Below, in pieces: positions 26,596 to 35,212 of a stretch of DNA of 64,000 nt. The translations under genes and the position numbers were made by a program. Numbering within the stretch: the first letter of the stretch is position 1; each line of letters starts with the position of its first letter. The DNA is from Actinotalea sp. Marseille-Q4924. Its GTDB lineage: Bacteria; Actinomycetota; Actinomycetes; Actinomycetales; Cellulomonadaceae. The notes beneath the pieces are model-generated. The model saw only the letters and a program-made list of their open reading frames with translations. It did no database searches and had not been told where the DNA came from. The stretch is taken from NCBI RefSeq assembly GCF_916618755.1, contig NZ_CAKAKB010000001.1:310001-374000 (forward strand). Reading direction: 5' to 3'.

Positions 26596-27093
26596 TCAGC
26601 GCGCGAACCACGCCTCCGGCCGCTCGCCCCGACGGACGGCCTCGACGAACGCCACGGTGCGCTCGATCCGCGGGCCCGACGACGGGTTGAGCGGCTTGGG
26701 CAGCGCGTCGAGCGGGAACCAGCCGACCTCGGTGGACTCGTCGTCGCCGACCTGCGCCTCGCCGCCGACAGCGCGGCACCAGAAGCAGAGGTCGAGGTAC
26801 TGCGCGCGGTCACCGTTGGGGTAGAGGACCCGGTCGCTGACGGACACCGCCGTCAGCGCGACGACCTCCACCTCCACGCCCGTCTCCTCCAGCACCTCGC
26901 GCGCGGCGGCCGGCGCGGGCTCCTCGCCCGGCTCGAGGATCCCGCTGACGACGGCCCAGCGGCCGTTGTCGGCCCGGCGGCCCAGCAGGACGCGGTCGTC
27001 ATCGTCGAGGACGACGGCGGAGACCCCGGGGAGCCAGAGCGGGTCGGTGCCGACCTGCTCACGCAGGCGCAGGACGAACTCGGGGATCGGCAT
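26596..27093 (-). CDS. Nudix hydrolase
   Basis: A 165-residue protein with a complete Nudix box near residues 54-76: G-I-L-E-P-G-E-E-P through R-E-V-L-E-E-T-G-V. It starts M-P-I-P-E-F-V-L-R-L-R, as in a widespread actinobacterial group with D-P-L-W-L-P-G before the fold. It hydrolyses a nucleoside diphosphate linked to some group; the substrate is unknown. Its start lies 35 bases inside the end of the upstream methyltransferase gene, so it is the last member of the minus-strand convoy. Confidence 0.88.
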   Translation of the reverse strand: MPIPEFVLRLREQVGTDPLWLPGVSAVVLDDDDRVLLGRRADNGRWAVVSGILEPGEEPAPAAAREVLEETGVEVEVVALTAVSVSDRVLYPNGDRAQYLDLCFWCRAVGGEAQVGDDESTEVGWFPLDALPKPLNPSSGPRIERTVAFVEAVRRGERPEAWFAR

Positions 27094-27904
27094 CCGGAGA
27101 CGGTAGCGCGACCGCCGCGACGACGACGGCGTCCTCGCTGCGGACGACGCGCGGACGGAGCCGGTGCGTGGCGAGGACCCGCCGCGCCTGGGGGACCTGG
27201 CTCTCGCTCGTCTCGGTGAGGAGGTGGCCCCCCGGGCGCAGCCAGTCGGTCGCCGCCGCGGCGACGCGGCGCAGCACGTCGAGCCCGTCCGGACCGCCGT
27301 CGAGCGCGACGCGGGGCTCGTGGTCGCGCGCCTCGGCGGGGAGCAGCGCGACGGCGGAGGCGGGCACGTAGGGCACGTTCGCGAGGAGCAGGTCGACGCG
27401 ACCGCGCAGGTCCGGCGGCAGGGCCTCGAACAGGTCGCCCTGGCGGACGTGCCCTCCCACCCGCCGCAGGTTCTCCCGCGCGTACCCGACGGCGGTCGGG
27501 TCCACGTCCGCGGCGTGGAGCTCGACGTCGTGCGTGGCGGCCACGGCGAGCCCGAGGGCGCCGCTGCCGCAGCACAGGTCCACGACGACGGCGCGCCGCC
27601 CGTCGCCGGCCCGCTCGCCCAGGAGACGCCGCGCCTCGAGCACGAGGGCCTCGGTGCGCCGCCGCGGCACGAAGACGCCCGGCCCGACGGCGACGCGCAG
27701 GCCGAGGAGCTCCGCCCAGCCGAGGACGTGCTCGAGCGGCTCACCCGCCTCGCGGCGCACGAGCAGCCGCTCCAGGGCGCCGTCGTCGGGGGCCTCCGCG
27801 AGCAGGAGCTCCGCCTCCTCCTCGGCCGACACGCAGCCGGCCGCGCGCAGGCGCGCGACCACCCGCCGTGCCCGTGCGTCGACCAGGGTCCCGTCGCTCT
27901 GCAT
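27059..27904 (-). CDS. putative protein N5-glutamine methyltransferase (PrmC-related)
   Basis: A 281-residue SAM-dependent methyltransferase. It has an N-terminal helical domain (about 1-85) and a Rossmann core with V-V-D-L-C-C-G-S-G-A-L-G-L near residue 115. The catalytic tetrapeptide is N-V-P-Y instead of the N-P-P-Y of PrmC/HemK, the mark of the PrmC-related TIGR03704-type group of actinobacteria. A true release-factor methyltransferase presumably lies elsewhere. Its target is unknown. The ATG 27904 is 14 bases after the oxidoreductase stop. Confidence 0.8.
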   Translation of the reverse strand: MQSDGTLVDARARRVVARLRAAGCVSAEEEAELLLAEAPDDGALERLLVRREAGEPLEHVLGWAELLGLRVAVGPGVFVPRRRTEALVLEARRLLGERAGDGRRAVVVDLCCGSGALGLAVAATHDVELHAADVDPTAVGYARENLRRVGGHVRQGDLFEALPPDLRGRVDLLLANVPYVPASAVALLPAEARDHEPRVALDGGPDGLDVLRRVAAAATDWLRPGGHLLTETSESQVPQARRVLATHRLRPRVVRSEDAVVVAAVALPSPDADPRVRPAPA

Positions 27905-27918
27905 GCCCCCATGGTCCG

Positions 27919-28950
27919 TCACCAGGTCGCGACGACGACCTCCCGCATCGTCGGGATGACCCACTCGCCGTAGGAACGGAGGGTCTCCTCCTTGTTGTCG
28001 TGCTGCAGGTAGCCCGCGAACTGCGTCACGCCCAGGTCCCGCAGGGCACGCATCCGCTCGACGTGCTCGTGGTGGGTGCCCAGCACGCAGAAGCGCTCGA
28101 CGATCTCGTCCGGGACGAACGCCGCGTGCGTGTTCCCGGCCTGCCCGTGCTGGTTGTAGTCGTACGTCTCCCGGGCGGCGACGTAGTCGGTGAGCGCCTG
28201 GGGGACGGTCCCGTCGGCGCCGTACCGCTTGACGATCTCCGCGACGTGGTTGCCCACCATGCCGCCGAACCAGCGGCACTGCTCGCGCATGTGCCGGCGC
28301 TCGACGGGCGAGTCGCCGTCACCGACGTACATCGGTGCGGCGACGCAGAACGCGATGGTCGACGGGTCCCGGCCCGCCTTCTCGGCCGAGTCGCGGACAG
28401 CCCGGATCATCCACTCGGCGATGTCCGGGTCCGCGAGCTGGAGGATGAAGCCGTCCCCCACCTCACCGGCGACCTGCAGCGCCCGGGGGCCGTACGCGGC
28501 GACCCACACGTCCAGCCGGGAGCCGTGGCTCCACGGGAGACGGACCGTCCGCCCGCCGACGTCCACCGGCCGGTCGTTGGCGAGCTCCCGGATGACGTGC
28601 ACGGCGTCCCGCAGGGTCGCGAGGTCGCTGGGGCGCCCGCCGAGCGTCCGCACGGCGGAGTCGCCCCGCCCGATCCCGCAGATCGTCCGGTTGCCGTACA
28701 TCTCGTTGAGCGTCGCGAACAGCGAGCCGATGACGGTCCAGTCCCGCGTGGCCGGGTTGGTCACCATCGGCCCGACGACGACGCGGCGCGTCGCCGCGAG
28801 GATCGCGGAGTAGATGACGAACGGCTCCTGCCACAGCAGGTGGGAGTCGAAGGTCCAGACGTGGCTGAAGCCGTGCTGCTCCGCCTGCCGCGCGAGCTCC
28901 ACGGTGCGCGACGCGGGCGGGTTGGTCTGCAGGACCACGCCGAAGTCCAT
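27919..28950 (-). CDS. LLM-class F420-dependent oxidoreductase (TIGR03842-type)
   Basis: A 343-residue luciferase-like TIM-barrel protein. It starts M-D-F-G-V-V-L-Q-T-N-P-P, with H-V-W-T-F-D-S-H-L-L-W at the substrate-side loop, P-M-V-T-N-P-A-T-R-D near residue 62, and I-G-R-G-D-S-A-V-R near 94, a typical F420/FMN phosphate-binding segment. This group is characteristically found beside dihydropyrimidinase/hydantoinase genes, as here (nine bases downstream of it). Cofactor F420 rather than FMN is inferred from family. It may carry out the redox step of the pathway. Confidence 0.85.
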   Translation of the reverse strand: MDFGVVLQTNPPASRTVELARQAEQHGFSHVWTFDSHLLWQEPFVIYSAILAATRRVVVGPMVTNPATRDWTVIGSLFATLNEMYGNRTICGIGRGDSAVRTLGGRPSDLATLRDAVHVIRELANDRPVDVGGRTVRLPWSHGSRLDVWVAAYGPRALQVAGEVGDGFILQLADPDIAEWMIRAVRDSAEKAGRDPSTIAFCVAAPMYVGDGDSPVERRHMREQCRWFGGMVGNHVAEIVKRYGADGTVPQALTDYVAARETYDYNQHGQAGNTHAAFVPDEIVERFCVLGTHHEHVERMRALRDLGVTQFAGYLQHDNKEETLRSYGEWVIPTMREVVVATW

Positions 28951-28959
28951 CGGACCTCC

Positions 28960-30378
28960 TCAGGTCAGGTACTGCGAGAGCTCGCGGCGCACGTACCGCC
29001 CGTGGCCGGCGCGACCGAGGAACTCGCCGTCGTCGACGACGACCTCCCCGCGGGACAGCACCGTGTCGACGTGACCGTCGATCTCGAAGCCCTCCCAGGC
29101 CGAGTGGTCCATGTTCATGTGGTGCGTCCTGCCCACCCCGATGCTCGTGTGGCCGTCCGGGTCGTAGACGACGACGTCGCCGTCGGCCCCGGGCGCGATG
29201 ACGCCCTTGCGGCCGTACATCCCGAACATGCGCGCCGGGGTGGTGCAGCAGATCTCGACCCATCGCTCGAGGGTCAGCTGTCCGGTCACGACCCCCTGGT
29301 AGAGCAGGTCCAGCCGGTGCTCCACCCCGCCGATCCCGTTCGGGATCTTCGAGAAGTCCCCGAGCCCCAGGTCCTTCTGCCCCTTCATGCAGAACGGGCA
29401 GTGGTCGGTGGAGACCATCTGGAGGTCGTTGGTGCGCAGGCCCCGCCACATGTGGTCCTGGTGGCCCTCGGCGCGGGACCGCAGCGGCGTGGAGCACACC
29501 CACTTCGCGCCCTCGAACCCGGGGGCGCCCAGCTGCTCCTCGAGGGAGAGGTACAGGTACTGCGGGCACGTCTCGCCGAACACGTTGCGGCCGCGGTCCC
29601 GCGCCGCGGCGAGCTGCTCGACGGCCTGCTTGGCGCTGACGTGCACGACGTACAGCGGGGCGCCGGTGAGGTCCGCCAGCATGATCGCCCGGTGGGTCGC
29701 CTCCTCCTCCATCTGCCACGCGCGCGCGACCCCGTGGAAGTACGGGTCGGTCTTCCCCGCTGCCAGCAGCTGCTCGACGAGCACGTCGATCGCAGGCCCG
29801 TTCTCGGCATGCATCATGGTGAGGAGCCCGAGGTCGGCGGCCCTCTGCATCGCGCGCAGGATCTGCGCGTCGTCGCTGTAGAAGACGCCCGGGTAGGCCA
29901 TGAAGAGCTTGTAGCTGCTGACACCCTCGTCCAGGAGGGAGCCCATGGCCGCCAGCGAGTCGACGTCCACGCCGCCGATGATCTGGTGGAACCCGTAGTC
30001 GATGGCGCAGTTCCCGGCGGCCTTGGCGTGCCACGCCTCGAGCCCGTCCTGCACGCGCTCCCCGGTGCGCTGGACGGCGAAGTCGACGATCGTCGTCGTG
30101 CCGCCCCAGGCAGCCGCCCGGGTGCCCGTCTCGAAGGTGTCCGACGCGGCCGTGCCCCCGAACGGCAGCTCCATGTGCGTGTGCGCGTCGATCCCGCCGG
30201 GGATGACGTACTTGCCCGTGGCCTCGATGACGCGGTCGACGTGGGCTGCGACGTCGAAGCCGAGCAGCGTCGACCCGGGCGCGAGCACGGCGGCGACGGT
30301 CTCGCCGTCGATGAGGACGTCGGCGGCGTGGCGACCGGTCGCGTTGACGACGGTGCCCCCTCGGATGAGCGTCTTCAC
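28960..30378 (-). CDS. dihydropyrimidinase / D-hydantoinase
   Basis: A 472-residue cyclic amidohydrolase that opens dihydrouracil/dihydrothymine or 5-substituted hydantoin rings. Metal-site motifs are all present: G-G-I-D-A-H-T-H-M near residue 60, the carbamylated Lys in S-S-Y-K-L-F-M-A-Y, H-A-E-N, H-V-S-A, and S-T-D-H-C-P-F. The length is normal. AGGAGG precedes the GTG at 30378. It sits between the amidohydrolase and the F420-type enzyme in one operon, fitting reductive pyrimidine degradation. Dihydropyrimidinase and hydantoinase cannot be told apart by sequence alone. Confidence 0.93.
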   Translation of the reverse strand: MKTLIRGGTVVNATGRHAADVLIDGETVAAVLAPGSTLLGFDVAAHVDRVIEATGKYVIPGGIDAHTHMELPFGGTAASDTFETGTRAAAWGGTTTIVDFAVQRTGERVQDGLEAWHAKAAGNCAIDYGFHQIIGGVDVDSLAAMGSLLDEGVSSYKLFMAYPGVFYSDDAQILRAMQRAADLGLLTMMHAENGPAIDVLVEQLLAAGKTDPYFHGVARAWQMEEEATHRAIMLADLTGAPLYVVHVSAKQAVEQLAAARDRGRNVFGETCPQYLYLSLEEQLGAPGFEGAKWVCSTPLRSRAEGHQDHMWRGLRTNDLQMVSTDHCPFCMKGQKDLGLGDFSKIPNGIGGVEHRLDLLYQGVVTGQLTLERWVEICCTTPARMFGMYGRKGVIAPGADGDVVVYDPDGHTSIGVGRTHHMNMDHSAWEGFEIDGHVDTVLSRGEVVVDDGEFLGRAGHGRYVRRELSQYLT

Positions 30379-30406
30379 GGTGCCTCCTGCCGACGGGACG
30401 GGGTGC

Positions 30407-31255
30407 TCACGGTGCGGTGATCGGCCCGTAGGCGTCGGGGCGGCGGTCCCGGTAGAACTGCCAGCGCTCGCGGACGGTGCGGATCTGGTCGAGGTCGACC
30501 TCCCGGACGATGTACCCGGCCTCCGTCGAGCTGGCGACCTCGCCGACGTGGTTGCCGTCGGGCCCGACGACGTACGACGAGCCGTAGAACGCGACGGCGT
30601 CCTCCCCGTACTCGTTGGTCTCGGCGCCGACGCGGTTGTTGGTCGCCACGAAGTACCCGTTGGCGATCGCCGCCGCCGGCTGCTCGATCTGCCACAGCTT
30701 GTTCGAGATGCCCGGGGCGCTGGCGTTCGGGTTGAACACGATCTCGGCGCCGTGCAGGCCGAGCACCCGCCAGCCCTCGGGGAAGTGGCGGTCGTAGCAG
30801 ATGTTGACGCCCACCTTGCCGACGGCGGTGTCGAAGACCGGGTAGCCCAGGTTGCCGGGGCGGAAGTAGAACTTCTCCCAGAACTTCGGCAAATGCGGCA
30901 GGTGGTGCTTGCGGTACTTCCCGAGGTACGAGCCGTCCGCGTCGACCACCGCGGCCGTGTTGTACAGGATGCCGGGGGCCTCCTCCTCGTAGACGGGCAG
31001 CACCATGACGATGCCGAGCTCCTTCGCGAGGGACGCCAGCCGCTCCACGGTCGGGCCGGGGACCGACTCCGCGTACGCGTAGTACTTGGGGTCCTGCGTG
31101 ATCCCGAAGTACGGCCCGTAGAAGAGCTCCTGGAACCCGACGACCTGCGCACCGTCGGCCGCGGCCTTCCGCGCGTAGTCCTCGTGCAGGGCGATCATCG
31201 ACTCCTTGTCGCCCGTCCACGGGGTCTGGGTCAGTGCCACCTGTACGACGCTCAT
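30407..31255 (-). CDS. nitrilase-superfamily amidohydrolase (beta-ureidopropionase-like)
   Basis: A 282-residue nitrilase-fold protein with the Glu-Lys-Cys triad: Glu in G-F-Q-E-L-F near residue 43, Lys in Y-R-K-H-H-L-P-H, and Cys in N-I-C-Y-D-R-H-F-P-E. Together with the dihydropyrimidinase downstream it fits N-carbamoyl-beta-alanine or N-carbamoyl-amino-acid hydrolysis, giving an amino acid, CO2 and ammonia. It is the first gene of the convoy, 28 bases ahead of the hydantoinase. A palindrome lies about 90 bases upstream. Confidence 0.9.
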   Translation of the reverse strand: MSVVQVALTQTPWTGDKESMIALHEDYARKAAADGAQVVGFQELFYGPYFGITQDPKYYAYAESVPGPTVERLASLAKELGIVMVLPVYEEEAPGILYNTAAVVDADGSYLGKYRKHHLPHLPKFWEKFYFRPGNLGYPVFDTAVGKVGVNICYDRHFPEGWRVLGLHGAEIVFNPNASAPGISNKLWQIEQPAAAIANGYFVATNNRVGAETNEYGEDAVAFYGSSYVVGPDGNHVGEVASSTEAGYIVREVDLDQIRTVRERWQFYRDRRPDAYGPITAP

Positions 31256-31342
31256 GCAGTCCTCCGGAACCCCGTGCGACCGCGAGGACCCGGGACCGGG
31301 ATGGCCACGGGCGTCCTCGCCCGACGTGCCGCCTGCCGGGTT

Positions 31343-31353
31343 TGACCTGGTCA
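31343..31353. promoter_or_regulatory. palindrome upstream of the pyrimidine-degradation operon
   Basis: TGACCtGGTCA is a perfect 5-base inverted repeat around one base, in the upstream region of the operon's first gene; a TTGACG lies a little further upstream on the operon strand (near 31372). The half-site TGACC/GGTCA recalls the RutR operator, but the spacing differs. Confidence 0.45.
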
Positions 31354-31441
31354 CCGGCGTGCTTTCGTCAATCTAGGGCCTGGACCCGCGGCTCCGGAAG
31401 CCCCCGCCACGGACGGGCGAGCGGAGCGGCAGCGGGGACGA

Positions 31442-31485
31442 CGAAGGCCCCCGACCTGCGTCTCCGCGCTGGTCAGGGGCCTTCG
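31442..31485 (-). terminator. hairpin downstream of tRNA-Pro
   Basis: Perfect 10-base arms CGAAGGCCCC (31442-31451) and GGGGCCTTCG (31476-31485) start seven bases past the tRNA 3' end. Confidence 0.7.
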
Positions 31486-31491
31486 CTCCTG

Positions 31492-31565
<74 letters not shown>

Positions 31566-31660
31566 GTGGAACCCGAGAAGGATAGCCCAGCACCGGCGTC
31601 CCGACGTAATCGCCCCCGCTCGTCGGCAGCCCGGCCACCTCAGGTGCTCGACGGTCCGGG

Positions 31661-32572
31661 TCAGCGCTCGACGAGGGTGAGCAGCGTCGCCTCCGGCCGG
31701 CACGCGAACCGCACGGGCGCGTACGGGGAGGTGCCGAGCCCGGCGGAGACGTGCAGCCAGGTGGAACCGCCGCCCCGGGGCTCGTCCGGACGTGCCCCCG
31801 GCCACCCGTGGAGCCCCTTGGCTCGACGGGTGTCGAGGTCGCTGTTCGTCGTGAGCGCGCCCCACCCGGGCAGGCAGAGCTGGCCGCCGTGGGTGTGCCC
31901 CGCGAGGACCAGGTCGTTGCCGTCGGCGTGCATGGCGTCCAGGGTGCGCCGGTAAGGAGCGTGCGCCACCCCGAGCCGCAGGTCCGGGGAGGGGTGCGCG
32001 TCCGGGCCGTCGGGGAACCGGTCGCGGTGGAGGTGCGGGTCGTCCACGCCGACGAGCGCGAGGTCACGGCCGTCGGCGGTGACCACGTCGCGCCGGTTGC
32101 TGAGGTCCTTCCACCCGGCGTCCCGGAGGGCCGCGCCGAGCTCGTCCGCGGGCAGCGGCCGCGGCGGCGGCTTCCGCGAGCGGGAGTCGTCCATGAGGTA
32201 GCGCGCCGGGTTCTTCGGCACGGGCGCGTAGTAGTCGTTCGAGCCCATGACGAAGGCGCCCGGGACGTCGAGGAACGGGTCCAGCGCCTCGAGGAGGGTC
32301 GGCAGCACCTCGGGGTGCGCCATGTTGTCGCCGGTGTCCACGACCAGGTCCGGCTCGAGCTCCGCGAGGCTGCGGACCCAGGCCACCTTGTCGCGCTGGG
32401 ACGGCGTGAGATGCAGGTCGGAGAGGTGGAGGACGCGCAGCGGGCGTTGCCCCCGCGGCAGCACGGGGACGCTGACGCGGCGCAGGGTGTACTGCCGTGC
32501 CTCCACCGTCGCGTACGCCAGGCCGGCCGCACCCGCCAGGGCGAGACCGGCGAGCGTGCCGCGGAGGGTCAC
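31661..32572 (-). CDS. membrane-anchored calcineurin-type metallophosphoesterase
   Basis: A 303-residue protein with an N-terminal hydrophobic anchor (about 5-22) and the phosphoesterase motifs in order: H-L-S-D-L-H-L, D-T-G-D-N, G-S-N-D (in place of GNHD), and G-H-T-H-G-G-Q. The GTG start is four bases after the penicillin-binding protein gene stops. The same neighbour pair occurs in Mycobacterium (ponA2-Rv3683), suggesting a cell-envelope substrate; none is known. Confidence 0.9.
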   Translation of the reverse strand: MTLRGTLAGLALAGAAGLAYATVEARQYTLRRVSVPVLPRGQRPLRVLHLSDLHLTPSQRDKVAWVRSLAELEPDLVVDTGDNMAHPEVLPTLLEALDPFLDVPGAFVMGSNDYYAPVPKNPARYLMDDSRSRKPPPRPLPADELGAALRDAGWKDLSNRRDVVTADGRDLALVGVDDPHLHRDRFPDGPDAHPSPDLRLGVAHAPYRRTLDAMHADGNDLVLAGHTHGGQLCLPGWGALTTNSDLDTRRAKGLHGWPGARPDEPRGGGSTWLHVSAGLGTSPYAPVRFACRPEATLLTLVER

Positions 32573-32576
32573 CGGC

Positions 32577-35072
32577 TCAGCCCCCGTTGCCGTTCCCGTT
32601 GCCGTTCCCGTTGCCGTTCCCGTTCCCCTGGCCCGGGTCGACCGGGGCCGGCGGTGGCGCGGGTGCCGGAGCCGGCGCGGGTGCCGGCGCCGGGGCGGCG
32701 CTGCGTCCGCTCGAGATGTGGATGGTGACGGTGCTGCCGGCGGTGACGCGCCCGCCGCCCGCCGGGTCGGTGTACGCCACGGCCCCGGCCGGGTAGGGGG
32801 AGTCCACCGGCGTCTCGCTGACGCGGACGGTGAAGCCGGCCGCCTCCAACGTGTCGACGGCGTTCTGCGCGGAGCGGCCGGCCACGTTCGGCACGGCCAC
32901 CTGGTCGCCGAAGAGGAGCCGGCTGTTCGGCTCGGGGAACCCCATGGCCGGCATCCCCTCGTGAGCGCGGGTCATGAAGCGGTCCCACGTCGGCGCCGAG
33001 ATCGTGCTGCCGAAGACGCTGCGGTAGTAGCGGCCGTTGATCTCGATCTGCTGCTGCGGCACGTTCCCGCGCGGGTTGCCGAGCCACACGGCGCTGGCCA
33101 TCTGGGGCGTGAAGCCGACGAACCAGGTGTGCCAGTTCTCGTTGGTCGTCCCCGTCTTGCCCGCCGACGGCCGGCCCGAGAGCTGGGCCGCCTTGCCGGA
33201 GCCGTTGGTCATGACCTCCTGCAGCGCGTAGGTCACCGTGGCGGCGACGGTCGGGTCGATCGCCTGACGGCAGTTCGCCGACGGCACCGGCAGCTCGGTC
33301 CCGTCCCGGTCCGTGACGCGCGTGATCGCGATCGGCTCGCAGTGCACGCCGTTGGCGGCGAAGGTCGCGAAGGCCGACGCCATCGTCATCGGGGACACCT
33401 CCTGGGACCCCAGCGCGATCGACGGGACGGGCAGCAGCTCGCCACCCTTCGCGCGGTGGAAGCCCACGGCCTCCGCGGTCTCCACCATCGAGCAGAGGTC
33501 CAGCTGGGTCACCATCGACATGTAGGCGGTGTTGATGGAGTTGGCGGTGGCCTGCAGGACGGTCATGCGCCCGCGGCCCTCTCCGTCGAAGTTGTTCGGG
33601 CGCCAGCCGGCGTCGATGTAGAGGTTCGGGTCGCAGCTCGCGGTGAAGTCCTCGCTGTCGTACTCCCGCCGCTCGCCGTCGACGACCTGGTTGAGGCTCT
33701 TGCCCTGCCGCAGCCACTCCGTCAGGACGAAGGGCTTGAACGTCGAGCCCGGCTGGAAGCCCCCGGAGCTGCCGTAGGCGAAGTCGGCGTTGTAGTTGAC
33801 CGCCGTCTCGCCCGGCACGGGCTCCGTCGCCTCGCGCGGGTTGTACACGCGGTTCTGCGCCATCGCGAGGATCTTGCCGGTGCCCGGCTCGATGGTGGAG
33901 ATGGCGTGGCCGAGCCCGCTGGGGTCGGCGTTCGGCACGGCCGCGCGGACCTCCTCGTCGGCGATCGCCTGCAGCCGGAGGTCCAGCGTCGTGTACACGT
34001 CCAGCCCACCGCGCATGAGCAGCAGGCGCCGGTCCTCCGGCGTCTCCCCGAACTCGGGCGACTGCGCGATGACCTTCGTGACGTAGTCGCAGAAGAACGC
34101 GGCACCGCCGGCGGTGACGCAGCCGTTGCCCGGGTCCGAGACCGCGAGCGTGTCGGGGAGCGGGGTCGCCACCCCGGCGTCGTACTCCTCCTGCGTGATC
34201 TTCTCCTGCTGGAGCATCGTCAGCAGGACGGTGTCGCGCCGGGCCTGCGCCTTCTCGGGCGCCGTCACCGGGTCGTTCGCGTTGGGTGCCTGCGTGATGC
34301 CGGCGATCGTCGCGGCCTGGAGGTAGTTGAGGTCCTTCGCGGAGACCGAGAAGTAGTAGCGCGCCGCGGACTCGACGCCGTAGACCGACGGGCCGAACTG
34401 CGCGATGTTGAGGTAGCCCTCGAGGATCTCGTCCTTGGACATGCGCTTCTCGAGCGCGATCGCGAGCTTCGCCTCCTCGAGCTTGCGCGCGATGCCCGCG
34501 TTGCCGCTGGAGACCATCGCGTCCTGCACCGCCTGCATGTCCCCGCGGGAGAACGCCGCGTCGATGAGGACGTTCTTGACGTACTGCTGCGTGAGCGTGG
34601 AGCCGCCCTCCGTGTCGTTGGAGAAGAGGTTGGTCCGCAGCGCGCGGCCCATGCCCTCGACGTCGACGCCGGCGTGCTCGTAGAAGCGGCGGTCCTCGAC
34701 CGCGATGACGGCCTGCTGCATGACGGGCGCCACCTCCGCGAGCGGCACCACGATGCGGTTCTGGTAGAAGAACGTCGCGAGCAGCGTCCCGTCCGCCGCC
34801 CAGATCCGGGACTGCTGGGAGAGCTCCTGCGGCTCCAGGTCCGTCGGCAGCTCCTCGAAGAGCTCGACGGAGGAGTCCGTGATGGCGCTCGTCGTCGCCA
34901 CCGCCGGCATGATCAGGCCGGCGGCGAGGACGCCCCCCACGCCGGCGGTGAGCAGGAAGGCGAGGAGGAGGGCGAGCGCCTGGAAGACGTTGACCCGCCG
35001 ACCACGTCGGGCCGTACCGGACGAGTCGGGGACCGCTGGGCGCGCGGGCGAGGACGGGGCGGACGGCACCAT
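32577..35072 (-). CDS. class A penicillin-binding protein with PASTA domain (PonA2-like)
   Basis: An 831-residue bifunctional peptidoglycan synthase. A cytoplasmic tail and one transmembrane helix (about 32-57) lead to the GT51 transglycosylase domain: E-D-R-R-F-Y-E-H-A-G, then G-G-S-T-L-T-Q-Q-Y-V-K-N. The transpeptidase domain follows with S-T-F-K-P-F (catalytic Ser), S-I-N and K-T-G-T-T, then one PASTA domain starting V-A-V-P-N-V-A-G-R. The tail is Pro-Ala then Gly-Asn repeats. The layout and divergence from a WhiB gene match PonA2. TACCCT (35080-35085) lies seven bases ahead of the ATG. Confidence 0.95.
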   Translation of the reverse strand: MVPSAPSSPARPAVPDSSGTARRGRRVNVFQALALLLAFLLTAGVGGVLAAGLIMPAVATTSAITDSSVELFEELPTDLEPQELSQQSRIWAADGTLLATFFYQNRIVVPLAEVAPVMQQAVIAVEDRRFYEHAGVDVEGMGRALRTNLFSNDTEGGSTLTQQYVKNVLIDAAFSRGDMQAVQDAMVSSGNAGIARKLEEAKLAIALEKRMSKDEILEGYLNIAQFGPSVYGVESAARYYFSVSAKDLNYLQAATIAGITQAPNANDPVTAPEKAQARRDTVLLTMLQQEKITQEEYDAGVATPLPDTLAVSDPGNGCVTAGGAAFFCDYVTKVIAQSPEFGETPEDRRLLLMRGGLDVYTTLDLRLQAIADEEVRAAVPNADPSGLGHAISTIEPGTGKILAMAQNRVYNPREATEPVPGETAVNYNADFAYGSSGGFQPGSTFKPFVLTEWLRQGKSLNQVVDGERREYDSEDFTASCDPNLYIDAGWRPNNFDGEGRGRMTVLQATANSINTAYMSMVTQLDLCSMVETAEAVGFHRAKGGELLPVPSIALGSQEVSPMTMASAFATFAANGVHCEPIAITRVTDRDGTELPVPSANCRQAIDPTVAATVTYALQEVMTNGSGKAAQLSGRPSAGKTGTTNENWHTWFVGFTPQMASAVWLGNPRGNVPQQQIEINGRYYRSVFGSTISAPTWDRFMTRAHEGMPAMGFPEPNSRLLFGDQVAVPNVAGRSAQNAVDTLEAAGFTVRVSETPVDSPYPAGAVAYTDPAGGGRVTAGSTVTIHISSGRSAAPAPAPAPAPAPAPPPAPVDPGQGNGNGNGNGNGNGNGG
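32580..32632 (-). repeat. 6-bp repeat encoding Gly-Asn tail of the PBP
   Basis: GGNAAC-type hexamers encode seven successive Gly-Asn pairs at the extreme C-terminus, immediately after a run of Ala-Pro pairs (about 32640-32700). Such short in-frame repeats can change copy number. Confidence 0.85.
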
Positions 35073-35079
35073 GAGCGAC

Positions 35080-35085
35080 AGGGTA
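35080..35085 (-). promoter_or_regulatory. -10 box of leaderless PBP gene
   Basis: Minus-strand TACCCT lies seven bases before the ATG at 35072. Confidence 0.45.
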
Positions 35086-35200
35086 CGGGAGCGCCCTGAC
35101 CAGAGCCTGGGAGACGTGTGGAGCAATCGTGAGGATCATCGGTCCACGCCCAGGTCGCAGCGAGGTGCGAAGGTCCCTGTCGACGCGTTCTCGCCGTCCC

Positions 35201-35206
35201 TACGGT
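35201..35206 (+). promoter_or_regulatory. -10 box of leaderless whiB-type gene
   Basis: TACGGT lies six bases before the ATG at 35213; about 115 bases separate it from the divergent PBP -10 box. Confidence 0.5.
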
Positions 35207-35212
35207 GGTCGG

